Assembly: GCA_029248525.1 (NCBI GenBank)
Contig: JAQWJE010000022.1
Span: forward strand, 1-42,644
Length of the DNA: 42,644 bases
Reading direction: 5' to 3'
Source: Candidatus Binatia bacterium
GTDB taxonomy: Bacteria > Desulfobacterota > Binatia > UBA12015
Numbering within the stretch: position 1 is the stretch's first letter; every line of letters starts with the position of its first letter. The notes under the pieces are model-generated. The model made no database searches and had not been told where the DNA came from. It was given only the letters and a program-made list of their open reading frames with translations. Below, one piece after another: positions 35,550-42,644 of this stretch. The position numbers and the translations under genes are program-made.

Positions 35550-37592
35550 TTGGTTGTCCTGAAGCCGCGGGTTTCTTATGGTGCGGCAGTGCGCCTGCCT
35601 TCCAAGATTCTGGTACTGACTACAGCCGCGTTCCTCCTCGGCTGCCCGCAGGGTTCAGACCCTGATCGATCGCGCAGCATTTCCCTGCGGCTATGGGAGG
35701 ACATGAACGTCGGCTCCCGAGAGTCGCCACGCTGCGCGGTCGGTGACGTCCTGCGGCCGGCCCTCGGCTGCTCGCGTGGCCAACAGATCTTTGACGGCCT
35801 CCTGACCACCGACAAGAAAGGCGTCGCTTTTCTCGATCTGGAACGGCCGCCATCACTGCAAGGTCAGGCCGCGCTGGTCAAATCGGTTCGCAACCCGAGG
35901 AACCTGCTCGACGACGGTGCCCTGCCCCCCTTGCTGCTTCCCGCCGGAACCGACCGCCTGCAAGGAGCGTTGCCAGGCGCCGGGGACCCTGACGAGAGCA
36001 TCAAGGTCAGGGTTCGCATCCAGAAGCTCTCCGACGACAGACGTGTTTGGCAATCCATGCCGCAGAAGATTAACCGAGCCCAGACGCTTGTCGTGCATCT
36101 GGGCCTGGACCCCAGAGCGGTCGCTGTCGGGGCCGGACCCACTCGCTTCCGGATCATCGCGAAGTCCGGGGGCAAGCGACACGATCTTCTGGACAAGGTT
36201 CTGCGGCCAGACGAGCCTGCGGTCTGGCAGAAACATAGCCTGGCACTGGAACAATTCTCCGGGCAGGAAGCCGTCTTCCAATTCGAGGCGGAACCCGAAT
36301 CGGGGCCGGGTGCGAACCTGATCGCGCCTCTCTTCGGATCGCCGCTGCTGACAAGCCAGGTGGAGGGTCCCAAGCCGCCCAGCGTGATTCTGATTTCACT
36401 CGACACCCTGCGCGGCGATTTCGTAGGGCAAGTTCGTGACGGCAGCAGCCTGACGGAGAACATCGATGCCTTTGGTCGCCAGGGCGTCACCTTCTCCAAG
36501 GCAATGACGACCTACCCGTCGACCACCGCCTCGCATATGAGCATCTTGACGGGCGTCTACCCCTCCAAGCATCATGTTGTCGGTCCGGATCGCCACCTTG
36601 CGGGGGAAATCCCTATCGCAGCTCAGCTTTTCGCCGAGGCCGGCTACTTTACCGGGGCCGTCACGGAAAACGCCATGATTTCGCCGAGCAGCGGCTTCGA
36701 ACGCGGATTCGATTTTTACCGTGAAGAACACGGCACAAGCCATGAGCATGTGCTCGGCTTCATCGAGGCGACGCTGGCAACCGCAACCCGATGGATCCGA
36801 GAACACGGCAAGGACCCCTTTTTCCTGTTCGTCCACACCTATCAGGTCCACTCTCCCTACTTTCCGCCGGAAGAACACGATCGCTTCACGGGCTCGCCCG
36901 ATTGGTTATCGACCAAACTTCGGCGGATCCACCTCAACCAACTGAACGCCTATACCGGTGAGGTCCTTTACACCGATGCAGTGGTCGGAGAGTTCCTTGC
37001 CGAGTTGGAGAGGATCGGAATCGGAGACGACACGATTGTCATCATCACATCAGACCACGGCGAAGCATTCGGTGTGGGAGGCCACGTCGGCCATTCCCGC
37101 TTCCTCCCCGAATCCGTCATGCACATACCATTGATGATTCGCGCCCCCGGGAAACTGCCGGCCGATCTTCGAGTGGATTCGGTGGTTTCGGTGGTCGATA
37201 TCCTGCCCACCCTGCTGGAGCTTACCGGCCAACCTGCGCTGCCAGAGGCCAATGGCATCTCCTTGCTTCGCTATGTCGAGGATCTGACCAATCCACCCAA
37301 GCGTGTCGTGTATGGAGAAAACCGTCGTAAAATCGCCAACCACATCACCGCACGAACCGACACCCATCGCTTCGTGCGCCACCGCGACAACCCGCGGGCC
37401 CTGCAGATCTTTGCCATCAACGAGAAATCAGGGACCGAAACCCTCATCGACAGTCCAGCCCTGCGCAGTGAAGGAAAAGCCCTGATCGCGCAATACCGGA
37501 CCGAAAGTCAGAGCGGCAACCTGACGGACAACACCAACAACGTACCGGAAGATACCGCAGCGAAGCTCAGAGCACTCGGCTACACCGACTAG
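35550..37592 (+). CDS. Sulfatase-fold exported protein with an extra N-terminal domain, no FGly cysteine
   Basis: Encodes 680 residues from TTG 35550 (GTG 35589 also fits). The signal ends in LLGC (Cys32), a possible lipoprotein. About 240 residues of unassigned beta-rich N-terminal domain come before the catalytic domain: VILISLDTLRGDFVGQV, then TTYPSTTASHMSILTG where a sulfatase would have the Cys, then IITSDHGEAFGVGGH and HVGHSRFLPES. Thr is a likely nucleophile. A C-terminal Arg/Lys-rich tail follows. The N-terminal domain could bind glycan (inference). It is the second such enzyme in the locus. Confidence 0.85.
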   Translation: MVVLKPRVSYGAAVRLPSKILVLTTAAFLLGCPQGSDPDRSRSISLRLWEDMNVGSRESPRCAVGDVLRPALGCSRGQQIFDGLLTTDKKGVAFLDLERPPSLQGQAALVKSVRNPRNLLDDGALPPLLLPAGTDRLQGALPGAGDPDESIKVRVRIQKLSDDRRVWQSMPQKINRAQTLVVHLGLDPRAVAVGAGPTRFRIIAKSGGKRHDLLDKVLRPDEPAVWQKHSLALEQFSGQEAVFQFEAEPESGPGANLIAPLFGSPLLTSQVEGPKPPSVILISLDTLRGDFVGQVRDGSSLTENIDAFGRQGVTFSKAMTTYPSTTASHMSILTGVYPSKHHVVGPDRHLAGEIPIAAQLFAEAGYFTGAVTENAMISPSSGFERGFDFYREEHGTSHEHVLGFIEATLATATRWIREHGKDPFFLFVHTYQVHSPYFPPEEHDRFTGSPDWLSTKLRRIHLNQLNAYTGEVLYTDAVVGEFLAELERIGIGDDTIVIITSDHGEAFGVGGHVGHSRFLPESVMHIPLMIRAPGKLPADLRVDSVVSVVDILPTLLELTGQPALPEANGISLLRYVEDLTNPPKRVVYGENRRKIANHITARTDTHRFVRHRDNPRALQIFAINEKSGTETLIDSPALRSEGKALIAQYRTESQSGNLTDNTNNVPEDTAAKLRALGYTD

Positions 37593-37681
37593 AGACCGGC
37601 GAAAGGGCTCCTGCAATCGCCGGGGGCAATCGAGCGGGTTCTCGGGAACCAGGCCGGGCTCTGATTGGTGCGAAATTTTCC

Positions 37682-39514
37682 TTATTGGACGCCAGTCGCT
37701 TCGCGGTCCGGAGGGAAAGAAGTGTTCGACTCTCCCGTCCGGGCAGTGGGTTGGTGACTATCTGGTTCCTGCACGCGGAACAGGATCCAGCGCCCGTCGG
37801 GGTCCTGCGCTTCGCGGACAAGAACTCCGTCAAGTATCGCCGGCAGCTTTTGCCAACGCTGCCGCGCCACAGGCGCAAGGGCTCGTGGGTGGACCACGAT
37901 ATGCGTCAAGTTGGTTCCCCGCACCAACTCGGCCAGACTTTCGGGATCGGGAAGCTTCCTTGCCAGTGAGACTCGGTCCAGGTAGCCCGACGGCCAGTAG
38001 CCGTTGTAGCCGTTCACCAACGGGCGTTGATGAAAGATTGCGCGATACATGGCCTCGGAATCGCGCAAAGGGCGACGGGGATTTGTCGGGAGTTCAAGAA
38101 CGGTCCCGGATCCCGATTCCAGAGCTTGCACCAAGTCCGAATCGCGGCTCGGTGCCTTCAACATGGGATAAGCGAGCAGAGATTGCCGCACCGGTGGCGC
38201 GACGGGCGAGGCGATTCCCAAAAAGGTCTGTCCGGCCCAGACCGCGCCGATGACAATGGCAATGGACGCAGCGATAGCGGGTGACAGGGGTGCCTGCCTG
38301 CGCGCGCCAAGGCGCCGGATGATCTCTGCCGTCGCCAGCCCCGCCAACATGCAGATGCCGATCAGCGCGCTGATGCCCAGCCGTGCGGGCACGCGGAAGC
38401 GCTCATAAAGCGGAAAGATCTCCGCGAACCAGGCATGTGGCATTTCGACCGTGGTCTCGAACCAGAGGATGCTGGGGGTGAGCGAGATCCAGAGCCCCAC
38501 CAGGAGAAAGACCATCGAGACAGCCGCAATGCGGGTGACAAGGGAGCTACCTTCCTCGCGCCATCGCAAAAGCAGGAACAAGCTGCCTGCGATGACCAAC
38601 GGCGTTGCCAGGATCGGCACCGAAGCGGGATGTCCGGAGCGATAGAAGGCCCAGGGAAAGGCGGTTGGCCCCTGCCCCATGCCGAGCCATCGAGTCTGCG
38701 TTGCCAGCTCGGGATTGATGGACGAGATATAGGCGTACATCGCGTAGAGGGGAGCGAGGATGACCACAGTCATCGCGAGGATCGTCATGAGCCGCCACCC
38801 GTCCGCGCGTCGCGAGCGGGTGGCCAGGTTCATCACGGCGACAACCCCGAGAGCGGCGAGCAGGGAGAAGGCCATATAGGCGACGTCGGGCAGGCATTGC
38901 GCCACGATCAGCGGAAGCACCCAGAGGGCGGCGCGAAAGCTGCTCCACGGTTGCGAGACACGCAGAATCACAATCGGAAAGAGGAACAGCAGCGAGTAGT
39001 TCGGAACGGATGGAACGAAGGTCCACAGGAGCCAACGAGACATCAGAAAAGTCCATGCGGCGACAAAACCGGCCGCGTTGGAGCCCGTGGCAAAACGAAG
39101 CACCAGGTGGAGCGAGAGGGCTGTCGCGGTGCAGCCAACCAGCAAGAGGATATTCAGTGCCAGCGTCGGATTACCCGTCGCAAGATAGGTCGGTGCGAAA
39201 ACCGGCAGTGCCCCGATGGCCGTCTGCCCGTAGAAAAGCGAGTGAGACGCCGGATAGAAGATGCCTGCGTCGGCATAGGCACCCAGAGACTCGACCAGGG
39301 CGCGGCTCTGGTGAGCCATGGACCAACCGATATGCAGAAGGTCGAGCCCGGCGATCGAAGAATTGGGAAGGTGGCTGGTCATCTTCGTGGCCAGCGGCCA
39401 TGTCTGGAGGACCGTGGCCGCGAGGTAGAGTAAAGTCCAGCCAAAGGTTTCGATCCCACCCGGCAATTTACGCGCAGGCAAGGCGTTCCCGGCTCGCTCC
39501 ACCCCGCCTAACAA
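37682..39514 (-). CDS. Polytopic GT-C-like membrane protein (paralogue A)
   Basis: Encodes 610 residues with about eleven to twelve transmembrane segments and a soluble C-terminal stretch (about 440-580). The loop IFYPASHSLFYG followed by FAPTYLATGNPTLALNIL, and the C-terminal VLELPTNPRRP and PLVNGYNGYWPSGY, recur in altered form in the divergent gene at 40052 (IFYPMPESLTFS, YAPTYWATANPILSTNIT, VLELPKGEWG, PIVDGYSGHPP). The two therefore descend from a duplication. This YfhO/GT39-like arrangement suggests a membrane glycosyltransferase. Start ATG 39514 is supported only by frame. Confidence 0.8.
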   Translation of the reverse strand: MLGGVERAGNALPARKLPGGIETFGWTLLYLAATVLQTWPLATKMTSHLPNSSIAGLDLLHIGWSMAHQSRALVESLGAYADAGIFYPASHSLFYGQTAIGALPVFAPTYLATGNPTLALNILLLVGCTATALSLHLVLRFATGSNAAGFVAAWTFLMSRWLLWTFVPSVPNYSLLFLFPIVILRVSQPWSSFRAALWVLPLIVAQCLPDVAYMAFSLLAALGVVAVMNLATRSRRADGWRLMTILAMTVVILAPLYAMYAYISSINPELATQTRWLGMGQGPTAFPWAFYRSGHPASVPILATPLVIAGSLFLLLRWREEGSSLVTRIAAVSMVFLLVGLWISLTPSILWFETTVEMPHAWFAEIFPLYERFRVPARLGISALIGICMLAGLATAEIIRRLGARRQAPLSPAIAASIAIVIGAVWAGQTFLGIASPVAPPVRQSLLAYPMLKAPSRDSDLVQALESGSGTVLELPTNPRRPLRDSEAMYRAIFHQRPLVNGYNGYWPSGYLDRVSLARKLPDPESLAELVRGTNLTHIVVHPRALAPVARQRWQKLPAILDGVLVREAQDPDGRWILFRVQEPDSHQPTARTGESNTSFPPDREATGVQ

Positions 39515-40051
39515 GACCGTGATCCTTCAGGCCTCACCACGCTGTGTCGCCACGGAGCTCGGAGAGTGAAGAGAGGTGTGGTCGGCATGACGAATTCGAG
39601 AGTGCCCGCGCTTCGCCTCGCATCGAACGGGAAACCTTTGTCGATCCGGTCGATCGAGATTCGCAACCGGCAAGCAGGAACCTGGAGCGAAACGCAAAGA
39701 CTCGCACCTGGCGCCGTCCAGCGGGGCCAGACGCTGCTGCCGTCATCCCGACAATCTTGACGGCGGTCATCATTGAGTGGTACTTTTCCCCTAGTGACTC
39801 TTGGCGGTCAACCCCCGACCGGATGCGCGATCGCCTCTGCGGGCAAGAATATTTCCTGAAGGAGCGAGCGCGTCGCGAGTCATTGCGGTCCACGCATATT
39901 TCCGGCAAAACTTCAGGCTCAACGGGCGCTTTGGCTGTCCCGGTGGAAGGAATATGAAGGCGGCAACCCAAAACTCTATCTGGCGGGGGGCTAACCTGAG
40001 TTCAGCTCGCCTGCACGAGTTGCGCCGAAGCGGAGTCTGCCGCTGTCCGGG
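39515..40051. other. Divergent intergenic region between paralogous GT-C genes
   Basis: No reading frame here has the codon character or motifs of a real protein; short open frames on both strands look random. Promoters for both neighbours should lie here. I saw no repeats or RNA genes. Confidence 0.5.
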
Positions 40052-42160
40052 ATGCGGACCTTCATGAGCCCCAGCGCGACCGGTCTCGAACCGGAAGGAG
40101 CATCGTGGCGGGAGTTGGCCTGTTCGGCTCTTCTCTACCTTTGTCTCGCTCTTTGGTGGCTGGATCCCCTCGTCTGGTTCATCGACGATCACCTCACCGG
40201 CCAAATGGATGGCGTTGCTCTCGTTTTTGAGGATCTCCAACTGGTCGTCTGGTCTCTCGCATGGGGGGCTCGGGCCCTCGTCACAGACCCCCTGGGAATT
40301 TTCGACGCGAATATCTTCTACCCGATGCCCGAATCTTTGACATTTTCGGAGCACTTTTTTGGGCTGCTCCCGTTGTATGCGCCAACCTACTGGGCGACGG
40401 CGAATCCGATCCTCTCGACCAACATCACGATTCTCGCCATCTTTGTCCTGCGTGGGCTCTCGGTCCAGGTCTTGCTCCGTCGCTATACGGGACCCGAGGC
40501 GGCCATTCTGGCGGCGCTCTTTTTTACGTTCTCGCCGAGCGTTGATGCCAGAGTCGTCAAGTTTTACCTGCTCGCAAGCTTCGGCCTGATCTTTGCGCTC
40601 TTCTTCATTGATCGCCTTCTCGCCTCGGCGCGCTGGCGCGATATGTTGGGGCTTGGGCTGATGCTCGGCATGCAGGCAGCCACATCGGTATATCTGGCCT
40701 TTGCTGCAATGTTCGGAGTGGTGGCGTGGACATTACCGTCTCTTTGGTTCTACCGGTCGCAATTGGACGCGCGCCGACTCCTTGCCCTCGCCGGCGCGGC
40801 GCTCCTCGCGGTCATCATCCTGGTACCCCTGCACCTACCCTACCTGCGTCTCGCCCTGGGCGCGGAACTTCCCGATTATATCCAAGGCGCAGACCTTCCC
40901 TGGAATATGTCCCAGCGGCGCACGCTCGCGGCCATACGAAATTTCAATGCCAACTGGGTACCGTGGTTCGTTTGGGCATTTGCTTTTGTAGCGCTGATTC
41001 CCCGTCGCCGAATGCCTCTGGCTGCGATCGTGGGGGCATCTTTCGTGGGGATTCTCGGTTTCGTTCTCGCCGCCGGACCGCACGGCCGGCTGATCGGCGT
41101 TCCTACGGGATGGGTCTACACCCTTGCCGCCGATATGATTCCGGGCATGTCGACAGTTCGTTCCCCGACGCGCTTTCTCGTTCTCGTCGAGATCTCGATT
41201 GCGTTGCTGGCCGGACTGGGAATGCAAGCGGTCTTCGCGCGGCTTCCGTCCTGGCCCCGGCGCATCCTCGCTGTGCTAATTGGCGTCTCCTTTATCGGTA
41301 TCTTTGCACCCGAGCAGCATCCCTTGAGGAAGGTCGATCGGGGGGCCGAACCCGGTCATGTCTACCGGGCGCTCGCTGAATCAGGCGACGGCCGCGCCGT
41401 CCTGGAGCTACCCAAGGGTGAATGGGGAGTCACGGCAGCGAAGCGAATGCTGGGGAGCACGACCCATTGGCAACCGATCGTCGATGGCTATAGCGGTCAT
41501 CCCCCCGACTCAAACGGTCTCATTCAAACTCTGGCAGAAAAGCTTCCTGAACTATCCGCCCTCCAACGCCTTGTCGACACCGTCGATATCGGCTGGATCG
41601 TGATCCACCGGAAGGAAAAGGGGCGACCCATGCGTCCGTGGCCCCAGCGGGATATGCCGGGCCTGCAGTATATCGGCGGCTATGGCTCGAGCGATCTCTA
41701 TCGCGTGGTGTTGCCCATGCAGGATAATCGGCGCGACCTTTTTCTCAGCCGCGCTCGGACACTGGAAGGCAACCCCCGGGCCGACGTAAGCGAAAGCTGT
41801 CCGGGAAGGATCGAGCTTCTGAGCATCGTTCGCCCCCCGTGGAATCAGAACAAGCTTCTGATCAAGCTGCGATTTCACAATTCCGGACCGGAGCCGTGGC
41901 CGGCGCTTGGAGCCTATACCTCGAAATTGCTGCGCCTCAATATTTGCGCCGCGGAAACGAAGGTCTGCGCGGGGAAGGGAATTCGACTCGAAGGGGACGT
42001 TCCGGTGGATGGCCATCTGGATCAGAAGGTCGAATGGGTGAATGGACGCCGACAATTGCCCCGGCGACTGCGCCTCGAGCTCTTTCAGCAGGGCGGCCGG
42101 AACCTGAAGACCTGCGGGGTGGAGCCGCTACTCGTCGCGGTGCCCCCCCGGGGAAAGTAA
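40052..42160 (+). CDS. Polytopic GT-C-like membrane protein (paralogue B)
   Basis: Encodes 702 residues with about eleven transmembrane segments and a long soluble C-terminal domain (about 430-700) that ends in a beta-rich part with cysteines (ESCPG, NICAAETKVCAGKG, LKTCGVEP). N-terminal and middle landmarks match paralogue A (see its entry). The C-terminal extension of about 90 residues is absent from paralogue A. ATG 40052 and ATG 40064 are both possible starts. It faces away from paralogue A across 537 bp. Confidence 0.82.
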   Translation: MRTFMSPSATGLEPEGASWRELACSALLYLCLALWWLDPLVWFIDDHLTGQMDGVALVFEDLQLVVWSLAWGARALVTDPLGIFDANIFYPMPESLTFSEHFFGLLPLYAPTYWATANPILSTNITILAIFVLRGLSVQVLLRRYTGPEAAILAALFFTFSPSVDARVVKFYLLASFGLIFALFFIDRLLASARWRDMLGLGLMLGMQAATSVYLAFAAMFGVVAWTLPSLWFYRSQLDARRLLALAGAALLAVIILVPLHLPYLRLALGAELPDYIQGADLPWNMSQRRTLAAIRNFNANWVPWFVWAFAFVALIPRRRMPLAAIVGASFVGILGFVLAAGPHGRLIGVPTGWVYTLAADMIPGMSTVRSPTRFLVLVEISIALLAGLGMQAVFARLPSWPRRILAVLIGVSFIGIFAPEQHPLRKVDRGAEPGHVYRALAESGDGRAVLELPKGEWGVTAAKRMLGSTTHWQPIVDGYSGHPPDSNGLIQTLAEKLPELSALQRLVDTVDIGWIVIHRKEKGRPMRPWPQRDMPGLQYIGGYGSSDLYRVVLPMQDNRRDLFLSRARTLEGNPRADVSESCPGRIELLSIVRPPWNQNKLLIKLRFHNSGPEPWPALGAYTSKLLRLNICAAETKVCAGKGIRLEGDVPVDGHLDQKVEWVNGRRQLPRRLRLELFQQGGRNLKTCGVEPLLVAVPPRGK

Positions 42161-42365
42161 CCGAACGAGCCTTGCCGCCGCCAACTGGTATTGCTCCAGC
42201 CCTGAGCCCGAGGAGGCTCCGGTCTGGCCGCACAAGGCAAAACAAAGTGGCGGCTTTGCAGTCAAGGCCATCGGGACATGATGGCAGGACATGCAATCGC
42301 CCGCTGGAGGTCAACTCCCAACCTTTTGAGCGAAGTCCGCCCTCCACCTCGCGAGGCAAAAAAAG

Positions 42366-42390
42366 TGGAGGCGGGGGGAATCGAACCCCC
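42366..42390 (-). other. tRNA/tmRNA 3'-end-like segment (T-arm plus acceptor strand)
   Basis: On the minus strand GGGGG-TTCGATT-CCCCC is a perfect T-stem and TPsiC loop, followed by CGCCTCC-A, the form of an acceptor 3' strand and discriminator, then C and seven Ts. No complementary 5' acceptor strand GGAGGCG occurs in the 280 bp available upstream, and no anticodon arm fits. It is either the 3' end of a degraded or interrupted RNA gene or an attachment-site copy of a tRNA/tmRNA end. Confidence 0.5.
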
Positions 42391-42542
42391 GATAAGCGAC
42401 GTTAGGCGATGACGAGTTACGGATTGCCTTGGTTTTCGCCCTCGCGGATCAGGGCACGTAACGGGACATCATCCTTAAACGACAGAATTCTGGCGATGGG
42501 ACTCGACCAACCGGCCTGCGTGGGCCCTACTAGATCAGCTGC

Positions 42543-42644
42543 CTATGGGCAGGTGTACCACTGGTCGGAGACGCAGGTGCCGCCTCGCACGGCACGAGCA
42601 TGGAAGGATCCGACTTTTCCGTAACTCCAGCGACCGGAGGACTG
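42543..42644 (-). CDS. C-terminus of a DUF1566 (Lcl C-terminal)-like protein, cut by window edge
   Basis: The minus-strand frame from the window edge to TAG at 42543 gives 33 residues ending FHARAVRGGTCVSDQWYTCP. The ARAVRGG element is typical of the end of DUF1566 domains, which are mostly in exported or lipid-anchored proteins. Two Cys follow. Only this fragment is inside the window, so size and N-terminus are unknown. Confidence 0.55.
   Translation of the reverse strand, partial: QSSGRWSYGKVGSFHARAVRGGTCVSDQWYTCP

Noticed and set aside
39534-39971. Minus-strand open frame of 145 codons between the two GT-C genes
   Set aside because: Composition is Arg/Ser-rich with no domain, no ribosome site and no signal; an equally long random frame exists on the other strand.
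42366-42450. Ordinary tRNA, or tRNA interrupted by a group I intron
   Set aside because: A CCTAA sequence near 42401 recalls an Arg(CCU) anticodon loop, but no matching anticodon or D stem forms, and the group I core pairing elements were not found.
42366-42644. Complete tmRNA gene
   Set aside because: The 3' end looks right, but the expected conserved region before the T-arm and a tag reading frame ending in Leu-Ala-Ala are not seen, and a DUF1566-like coding end occupies part of the space.

Overview
This window comes from a GC-rich bacterial chromosome with dense genes on both strands. It carries several traits common in Myxococcota, Binatota and similar former deltaproteobacterial lineages: acyl-CoA dehydrogenases, Baeyer-Villiger/FMO-type flavoproteins and a cytochrome P450; secreted proteins with Cys-rich 'C-x-DDGN' or 'C-DDGDLC' repeats; and many lipoproteins and Tat-exported phosphatases. 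The exact phylum cannot be fixed without marker genes. No integrase, transposase, CRISPR array or rRNA was seen.

Left part (1-16.4 kb). A partial Baeyer-Villiger monooxygenase is followed by an ADP-ribose cluster (1.5-4.5 kb). On the minus strand this has a small ribbon-helix-helix-like protein, an ADP-ribosylglycohydrolase and a macro-domain protein. A NrtR-like Nudix/winged-helix regulator diverges from them across a promoter with an imperfect inverted repeat. Next come oxidative lipid-type genes: a coupled pair of acyl-CoA dehydrogenases, a P450, a third acyl-CoA dehydrogenase, a TetR regulator and an FMO-like flavoprotein. Mixed among them are secreted proteins, including a putative HEAAH metalloprotease with a Cys-rich tail. 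At 12.9-14.2 kb there are two damaged minus-strand genes: a secreted Cys-rich protein split over three frames, and a TonB C-terminal-domain gene interrupted by TGA.

Middle part (16.4-24.3 kb). This is an envelope and export region. A coupled DsbB/DsbA-type pair converges on a secreted Cys-containing protein. Two metallophosphoesterases, one membrane-bound and one lipoprotein, share an ATGA overlap. A DUF385-like protein, a small lipoprotein, a Tat-exported PhoD-like phosphatase and a two-helix membrane protein follow.

Right part (24.6-42.2 kb). This is a surface-glycan type locus. It has five large polytopic membrane proteins of the GT-C glycosyltransferase kind, a DPM1-like GT2, a fused sugar-nucleotidyltransferase/GT2, a methyltransferase, an SGNH hydrolase and two sulfatase-fold proteins without the formylglycine cysteine. 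A likely scheme, by inference, is that the GT2 makes polyprenyl-phosphate sugar, the GT-C proteins transfer sugar outside the membrane, and the SGNH, sulfatase-fold and methyltransferase proteins decorate or trim the product. The window ends with a tRNA/tmRNA 3'-end-like segment and the C-terminus of a DUF1566-like protein.
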